A stretch of 64,000 nucleotides of DNA from contig NC_077224.1 of assembly GCF_024763615.1 (NCBI RefSeq), forward strand, positions 50,416,712 through 50,480,711, given 5' to 3'. The translations under genes and the position numbers were made by a program. This stretch comes from Phlebotomus papatasi (Eukaryota > Arthropoda > Insecta > Diptera > Psychodidae). Each line of letters starts with the position of its first letter. Within the stretch, counting starts at the first letter, position 1. Under the pieces are notes generated by a model. That model saw only the letters and a list, made by a program, of their open reading frames with translations. It was not told the DNA's origin and did no database searches. Below, piece by piece: positions 58,012 to 64,000 of this stretch.

Positions 58012-58237
58012 CTTAGACAGACTTACGATTTAAGCCGAGAGACGACTTAGTGGAAAATGATGGAAATGTACTATAATCATTATTTCGAATATAATTACGC
58101 TAAGCCGCCTCTCGGCTAATTTTAAGGTCTGTCGAGGCCCTTAGAGGAAAATGATGGAAAAGCAGTTTAACCATTATAGCGAATATAATTGCGCTAAGCT
58201 GTCTCTCGGCTAATCCTCAGGTCTGTCGAGGCCCTAA
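58012..58237. mobile_element. MITE with GCCCTWGAYAGAC end, copy 3 plus partial copy
   Basis: One full copy (58012-58143) is followed directly by a copy lacking its left end (to 58237). Each ends GTCTGTCGAGGCCCT. 58238-60060 holds no supported gene. Confidence 0.7.
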
Positions 58238-60065
58238 GTCTTCAGTAGTTCAGTAATTTTCCATTCTGTAAGACTTCTACGAAGGGGTTCTAGGACTCGT
58301 AAATTCATTTTCTAATAAATATTTACCCTTTTTCTTGTGATTTTTGAACAAATTTTTTGAAAATTGACAAAAAAAAGCCAAAGAAAAGTGACTTTTCAGT
58401 GATTTTTGTAACAAAAAGCCAATTTCCATTAAATATAATTTTTCCTAACAATTTGCCAAGGATTTTAGGACACATTGCATTATATTTTCCTGTTAAATTT
58501 ACAAATTGTCATATTGTTTTCAAGTTTTTTTTTTAAAAGAAAAATTCATGTTAAATTTCAACGGTAAATCGGAATTGTTTTTCTTTACAATAGAGCTTTA
58601 GAATCATTCTATGTTTTATTTATATTATTTAATTTTTATACATTATTTTTACATTTTCTCGTAGGGTGAAAGGAACACCATATTGACACTTTAAGTGCTC
58701 GTGTCAGCACCTATATGTCAATAGGTGAACAATACCCTACTCTGTACCATTTGGAATACGAAATTTCAACACTTAACCTTATTGAAAAACGCTGTTTAAT
58801 GACAAAACGCCATATTACTTACATTTTATTAGATACATTAAATAAATTTCAACATTTCGGCAAAAGTACCAATAGAGATTCCCTGTCGAAGAGATGTTTA
58901 TTCGACTCTATTTTTTGCATTTTTTCGAATTTATTTTCAAGTGACGAAATCAAATAAACGTTAACACTTTTTTGGTTATGTATATTAGCTATTTAAATGT
59001 CCATTTCTAATGCCAAAGTCAATATAAAAAATGGTGGAATTTTAAGTCAATCTGATATTCTATGCCATTTTTTGGTTTTCACCTCTTTTTTCCAAATTCA
59101 TTTATAGATAAAGTATTAAGTAGCTTTTTGCACGAAAAGGAAGCTAATTAAATTATTTATTCAATCGTGTTATCACTTTAGTTAAGGTTTAAAAATGTTA
59201 ACTCCGTCTAATATCACGTAAAAGCATTGTAAATATTTTTTAACAAAAACCTAGAATTAAATTTTGTAATATAGGGAATTTTTTAATGTTTTTTTTGGGT
59301 TTTTGTTTGAGAATGCAAAAGGGATCCAAAATTTTAAATTCTTTGCACTACAATGATTTTTTTTATATTGAGAATTTTTGACATTTTGTTTTGAATTTTT
59401 TCTAAGTAGCCATGATAATAAAACAATATTTATTATAATCACATTTTAAAATTAGAAAAAATATTTTAATTGTTTCTTGCATTATTTATGAACTCGAGGA
59501 ATTTAGCATGATTGAAATACTCAAAAATTTGGTTTTTATCAAAGGTTTTAAAAAACGCATTACTGATTGCTAAAGAAAGGAAAGAAATCATTCAAATTCA
59601 GATAAATGTTGATCACTTTTTGTTGCAAATCGCAATGAAAAGGAGATTACAAAATGCCATAAGAAAAGCCCAGCAAAACTTCGATCTGCAATTCTGCACT
59701 TTTGAAATTTTAACGTTTCTTTGTCATTCAATCGGATACTTCGTGTGGCTTCGGGATAGTCGTGCGACTTCGTGAGCATCGCGAATTTCTTTCGTGTTTT
59801 CTAACCATTTCCTTCCCCTTCGTATTTTCTATTATGGCTGATTTAATAATATTGTATTATAACACTATAATAATATTGTACAAAAAAGAGAGTATTCACG
59901 TAAAATTGTTGAATAAAAATTGAATTTTAAATAAATTGAAATACATATTTTTATGTAGTTAAAATAATGTTTAGAAACATTAGAAAGGGTAGAAGAAATG
60001 TAGAAATCATCTAACTAAATACTCTAAAGAAATTCTGCCGATAATTTTAAAATTTTCTATAGAAA

Positions 60066-60197
60066 TTCTGCAGAAAATTCTGCAGAATTTTCATACAACG
60101 ATCGGATCCACCTTAGAACAAAATTCTGCAGAAATTCTGCTGATTTTTCGGCAGTTAGTAATTCGAATCTGACGAATTTCTGCAGAATTCTGCAGAA
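60066..60197. repeat. Cluster of TTCTGCAGAA palindromes
   Basis: Exact copies at 60066, 60078, 60124, 60178 and 60188, plus near copies, within 132 bp, about 255 bp upstream of the gene H start. The cluster may be part of a foldback element or a protein-binding array. Confidence 0.6.
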
Positions 60198-60451
60198 TTT
60201 ACCGGGTGGGAGGCTGTTCATCGAATCTAATTTTGATGTGCAATAATTCTTAAGGATATTCGGAATATTGCTGTTATTTCATGCAGGGATTTTCAAATCA
60301 CTTTTAAATGTAACTGGCATGTAATTAATGAACTTTCATGCCATCTGAACTTAGGAAACCTGTCAAATTCAAGACCAGAAAAGCGTCATCAGTGTCAAAG
60401 AAAGTTTCATAAATTGTTTTCGATGCAAATTCTAATAACAATCATTTAAAA

Positions 60452-60994
60452 ATGCTAGAAAATTGGAAGAACTGGTGTAGATTTTGTGCAAAAATAGATA
60501 TTTCAAGTGAAGATGGAGCACAGAAGATGCAATCAATTACAAATCAACTGGAAGTTATTTGCAAATACCTCATGATTTCGGTAAGAAAGTATTACAACTT
60601 TCACTTCACATAAAAATAAATTGTAAATTTAATTTTGATTTTATAGAACATAATCTTTTACATTTTTTTTTTCAAATTCACAAAAGCCTGTGAAAAGCCT
60701 ATTATCTAAAATTTAAAAGCTTTAATTTAAAGTCTATAAAACATAGAAACCATTCAAATGTTGCCGGATTTCACAAAATTTATTTTAATTAAACTTTTGC
60801 AGCTTCTTCCTTTTGAAGGAGTGGAATCTTCAATTTGCGGTGAATGCAGCAGTTTCATCACAAAAGCAAATGACTTCAGAAATCGATACCAAAAAGCGGA
60901 TGAAATGTTCAAAGAACTCATTAGTCGAAAAAACATCACACAACATGATCTTGAATCCATTCGCTTCAAATACGGAGTTGATAATGAAGATGTG
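60452..60994 (+). CDS. ZAD gene H, 5' exons only
   Basis: Exons 60452-60580 and 60803-60994 have exactly the lengths (129 and 192) and borders of the cluster genes. ZAD start M-L-E-N-W-K-N-W-C-R-F-C, second pair C-G-E-C. The conserved block D-x-C-x-K-x-D-x-M-F reads R-Y-Q-K-A-D-E-M-F, losing a cysteine that the paralogues keep at that spot. A good phase-0 donor GTAAGT follows at 60995. No exon 3, AT-hook or finger exon is seen up to the window end, but introns in this cluster can exceed 3 kb, so the gene may continue beyond the window. It is 24 kb from gene G yet in the same orientation. Confidence 0.75.
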
Positions 60995-62170
60995 GTAAGT
61001 GAAGAAAATTGGACACAAGTTAGATGACCCTTTTCTCTTTTATTTACCGTTCTTTTATGTATTTTATTGTTAATTGGCTTAAAAACTTTGTGTGTTTTTT
61101 TTACTGAGCGATTCCAGAGACTACTTAAATTTTTGTTAACGAGAAAATTCGATTTTTAATGTTTCACACCTTCCACACTACGGAATATGCTATGTGTGAT
61201 TACGTTTTTACTTCCTAGACCGAATTTTCACTTAATTAGACAATGGCCGTTAAACTTTCGTTCCATTAGATTTTTAAGTTAAAAAGATTTCCAAGACCCG
61301 TCTGACACAGGGTAAGGGTTCCCAGCGTTGAGCCATTAATTAACACCACAGCATTAGGCACTTTTTTAGGCCTCATCGGAAAGATCTTGAGTGGTAGGCT
61401 CGATTTAAGGGCTGGATTTTGCCACGTACATCAATGGCGGGCGAGTGAAACTGTCAAATGCACCTCATGATTTCACTTCCGAATATCATACAAACGGAAC
61501 AAGCCACAATGATAATGATATGTTTTATTTAACAGATATTACTGATTTAACACTTTAAAAAAGAAAAAAAGCTTTGCATAAAAAATTGTCTCCTAAAAAT
61601 ATCCACGAAAAAGAAATAAAAACACGTATTTTAGAGTTATAATAGGATCACTATAATCACTACACTTTTCCCTACCCGAAATACAATGTCGCATATTTAT
61701 TATTATTATTAAAATCACTCAAATTGCGCAAAATAACTAAGAATCTTTGAATTAATTTCAAAACAAATAAAATGATTTGGAAAATATTCCATATTGTCAC
61801 TGTCAGCTGAGCAACACGGCCGGCAACATAATTTTCGTAGTTCCGCTGCTCACCACCATGAACGCAAAACAGTGTCCTTCACATATATTTAGTAAGGGGT
61901 ATTTTGTATGGGACCTTCTTAAAAGTAAGGTATGAAAGATAGGGGTTAATTGAGGCTATAATCCACGCTTACCTGGTCAGACGGGGAGCATTATTTATCA
62001 ACAGAATGGGACAATTATGGATTCATTTGAAAGGTCTTGAAGTCGTGGACTGAAATAGTCCAGTAACATTTATAAACACATTTTATATTAAATTACTATG
62101 CCCTGCATCAGCCATTGGTCGTGATATGGCGTACAAAAAATGGAGGCGCTCCGATATTTCTGAACATATA

Positions 62171-62404
62171 CAGTAGACTCTCGCTCAATCGGCTCTTTTT
62201 CAATCGGGCGAAGAATTTTGTTGACAATTTTCACGTTTGATTTTGAAGTAAATTTGCTCAAATTAGCTATAGTTCTTTTTGTTTTATCGTGGTTCTTTAT
62301 AATTGAACGTTTTTTGTAGGATTTACAATGATTTTGACGCACAAATCTATCGATAAACCGGATGACATTTCGCCCCATATGTCCGATTGAGAGAGAGTCT
62401 ACTG
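62171..62404. mobile_element. pogo/mariner-like MITE, 234 bp, copy 2
   Basis: CAGTAGACTCTCGCTCAATC start, complementary end, TA on both sides. It is the same length as the copy at 33423-33656. 60995-62170 shows no other supported feature. Confidence 0.9.
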
Positions 62405-62560
62405 TAGATTAATTTTTAAACATCTTCGAAGCACAGTATGCGGCCTGAGTAACCATAACCTTTCTCTGAAAAAGCTATGGTGTAACTAAAAAAGAAGCTT
62501 GGACTTCGACCATCCATTGACTTTTTAATAAGTAAACCTTTGCCTGCGAATGATTTAAAT

Positions 62561-62671
62561 CAGAGGTGTGCAGGAATCGTTTGAAACCGACAAACATCTG
62601 AAACTTGTACGTCAATTACCAAAACGCTACTTCAACATACTTATTTTGACGTTTATTCGGTTTCAAACCGT
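62561..62671. mobile_element. hAT-like palindromic MITE, copy 3, right end lost
   Basis: CAGAGGTGTGCAGG start and shared interior (ACGTCAATTACCAAAACGCT), but similarity stops in the right arm after TTTCAAACCG, so the last 20 bases are missing. Confidence 0.75.
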
Positions 62672-62829
62672 GGGAGGGTTTAGCTTTTAGTTGAGTCTCC
62701 GAAACGAGCGTAGCTTATGCTATTTCACATGTTAGGTCTGCATGTCTACTTCTTTATTTCACAACCTTCCTATTTACAATGACAATACAGAGAAGAGTGA
62801 AGTATGCTTCAAGTGGAAGTGGAAGGCAG

Positions 62830-63790
62830 AGACATCTATACTTATGGCGTCTTCCTTGATTTCATTAAAATTGTCCTCCCGATACTATTAACAGTGCTCA
62901 CTGATGTTTTCAATCACAATCCTCTTCATTCCAGATCTCTGGAAAACTACCTTAGTTGTTTCAAATCCAAAGATATCAGACCCCATTTCGCCTACTGACT
63001 TCAGTCCTTTGCCTATTACCATCTCTTTCGATAGTATTCGAGTTTCTATTGCATGAACAAATCACCTTTTATTTGTCCGATAGCAACTTATTCTGTGCGA
63101 ACCAGTCAGGTTTTAGTAGTAACTACAGCAGAGGCGTGAAAGAACTGTTGAAACCAAATAAACGTCAAATGAAACATGTACGTCAATGGCCAAAACGCTA
63201 AAAGAACAAACTTATTTTGACGTTTATTCAGTTTCAACGCTTCTTGCACGCCTCTGGACTACAGCATTACATATGCTCTCCTTCGAATAAATCATGATCT
63301 GATGTACGGCGGCTGTTGATCGCAAACATTTTGTGGTATTGGTATTGCTGCACTTTACCAAAACCTCCGATAGACTGCCTCACGATCTGATTTGTTTCAA
63401 ACTTTTCGATCTTCGAAATTTCTCTTCTTCAGCAGTTTCTCTCATTCAAGCCAGAGATGAGATGAAGCAAATATCTTCATCTGCTTCTTTAATTAAGGCA
63501 ATTGGCCAAGGTTCTATCCTTCGTCCCCTAATGTTTTATATAAACGACCTTCCGTCTGTCTTGCATGGCTGTTCGTATCATCTGTATTCGGATGACTTGC
63601 AGATATACGTGGAAGGCGAGCCTTTACACACTTATTCAGCTTTTGATCACATGAATGCAAACTTATCCAAAATTGTGTACTGGCTGCTCACTAATGGACT
63701 TCTCTTGAATCCAAATAAATAACAAACACCTTATGATTTCCAAAAGATTTTTGAACTTTTCTCCATACACCCTTCTCCTGCACGGAACAA
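62830..63790 (+). mobile_element. CR1/Jockey-like LINE remnant
   Basis: Reads F-L-L-H-E-Q-I, N-Q-S-G-F-S, G-Q-G-S-I-L-R-P-L-M-F, Y-S-D-D-L-Q-I-Y and L-L-L-N-P-N-K, the RT motif order of CR1/Jockey elements, with stops and frameshifts (one at 63720). Split by the hAT-like MITE at 63129-63256. The gap between the N-Q-S-G-F and S-D-D blocks is also eroded. Confidence 0.85.
63129..63256. mobile_element. hAT-like palindromic MITE, copy 4, nested in LINE
   Basis: CAGAGGCGTGAAAG start and near-complementary end; flanks AACTACAG and GACTACAG give an 8-bp duplication with one mismatch. It interrupts the LINE frame after N-Q-S-G-F-S. 63791-64000 has no supported feature. Confidence 0.85.
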
Positions 63791-64000
63791 TTACTCCATT
63801 GTAAATCAGAATTGAGGCGCTCAGAGCAAAAAAAAAACTCTAAGTCGTATGCATTTCCCTATTAAAATAGAGTTTCTTTTGTTTTGAGTTCTTCAATTAA
63901 AATCTTGATAAGTAATAGTTTTTAATAAAACATTATTCTGGTCTGATCATGCAACCTGTGTTTTTATTAAAAAATTAACTACTCCTTGTACATTGTTCGA

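Noticed and set aside
60066..60197. Heat-shock elements in the TTCTGCAGAA cluster
   Set aside because: The TTC and GAA are four bases apart, not the two bases of a standard heat-shock element.
1..64000. CRISPR array, rRNA or bacterial operon structure
   Set aside because: No regular short repeats with spacers and no rRNA-like stretch were seen. Genes have introns and AATAAA signals.

Overview
The window is AT-rich animal DNA. Short GT-AG introns, AATAAA signals, a cluster of ZAD-C2H2 zinc-finger genes (an arthropod expansion) and a Contactin gene of insect layout point to an insect, probably a lower dipteran (midge, mosquito or sand fly grade). The species cannot be fixed from the sequence. 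All confident host genes are on the + strand. Gene models were made by eye from splice sites, reading phase and paralogue comparison; the six complete zinc-finger models each sum to a multiple of three.

Layout. 168-6026: the 3' half of Contactin (Ig domains, four FnIII domains, a GPI-type tail). 8480-32242: six complete, tandem, same-strand ZAD-C2H2 genes (called A-F here) with one shared architecture: ZAD in exons 1-2, an acidic linker with a psi-K-x-E motif in exon 3, an AT-hook-like RGRPRK split by a phase-1 intron at the start of exon 4, eight C2H2 fingers, and a tiny last exon. D has extra fingers and has lost the AT-hook; F has lost the intron between fingers 7 and 8. 35519-36261 (G) and 60452-60994 (H) carry the ZAD exons but no visible finger exon. 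Between G and H lie four other coding blocks: two DUF4806 terminal exons (40100-40653 and 44429-44925) and a locus at 47140-54134. In that locus three shared exons can join either a pipsqueak/CENP-B-type HTH terminal exon (48772-49214) or a separate four-exon 3' part (52540-54134). Every one of these blocks begins at a phase-1 acceptor, and G ends in a phase-1 donor.

The rest is mobile DNA: two RTE-like LINE remnants, a CR1/Jockey-like LINE remnant, smaller RT scraps, two tRNA-derived SINEs, and several MITE families recognised by terminal inverted repeats and target duplications (hAT-like with 8 bp, piggyBac-like with TTAA, Tc1/mariner/pogo-like with TA). Several are nested.

How the parts may work together (inference): A-F look like sequence-specific nuclear DNA-binding proteins that oligomerise through the ZAD. 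The HTH gene looks like the DNA-binding half of a pogo-type transposase put to host use. Whether G and the DUF4806/HTH blocks form one alternatively spliced locus is the main open question.
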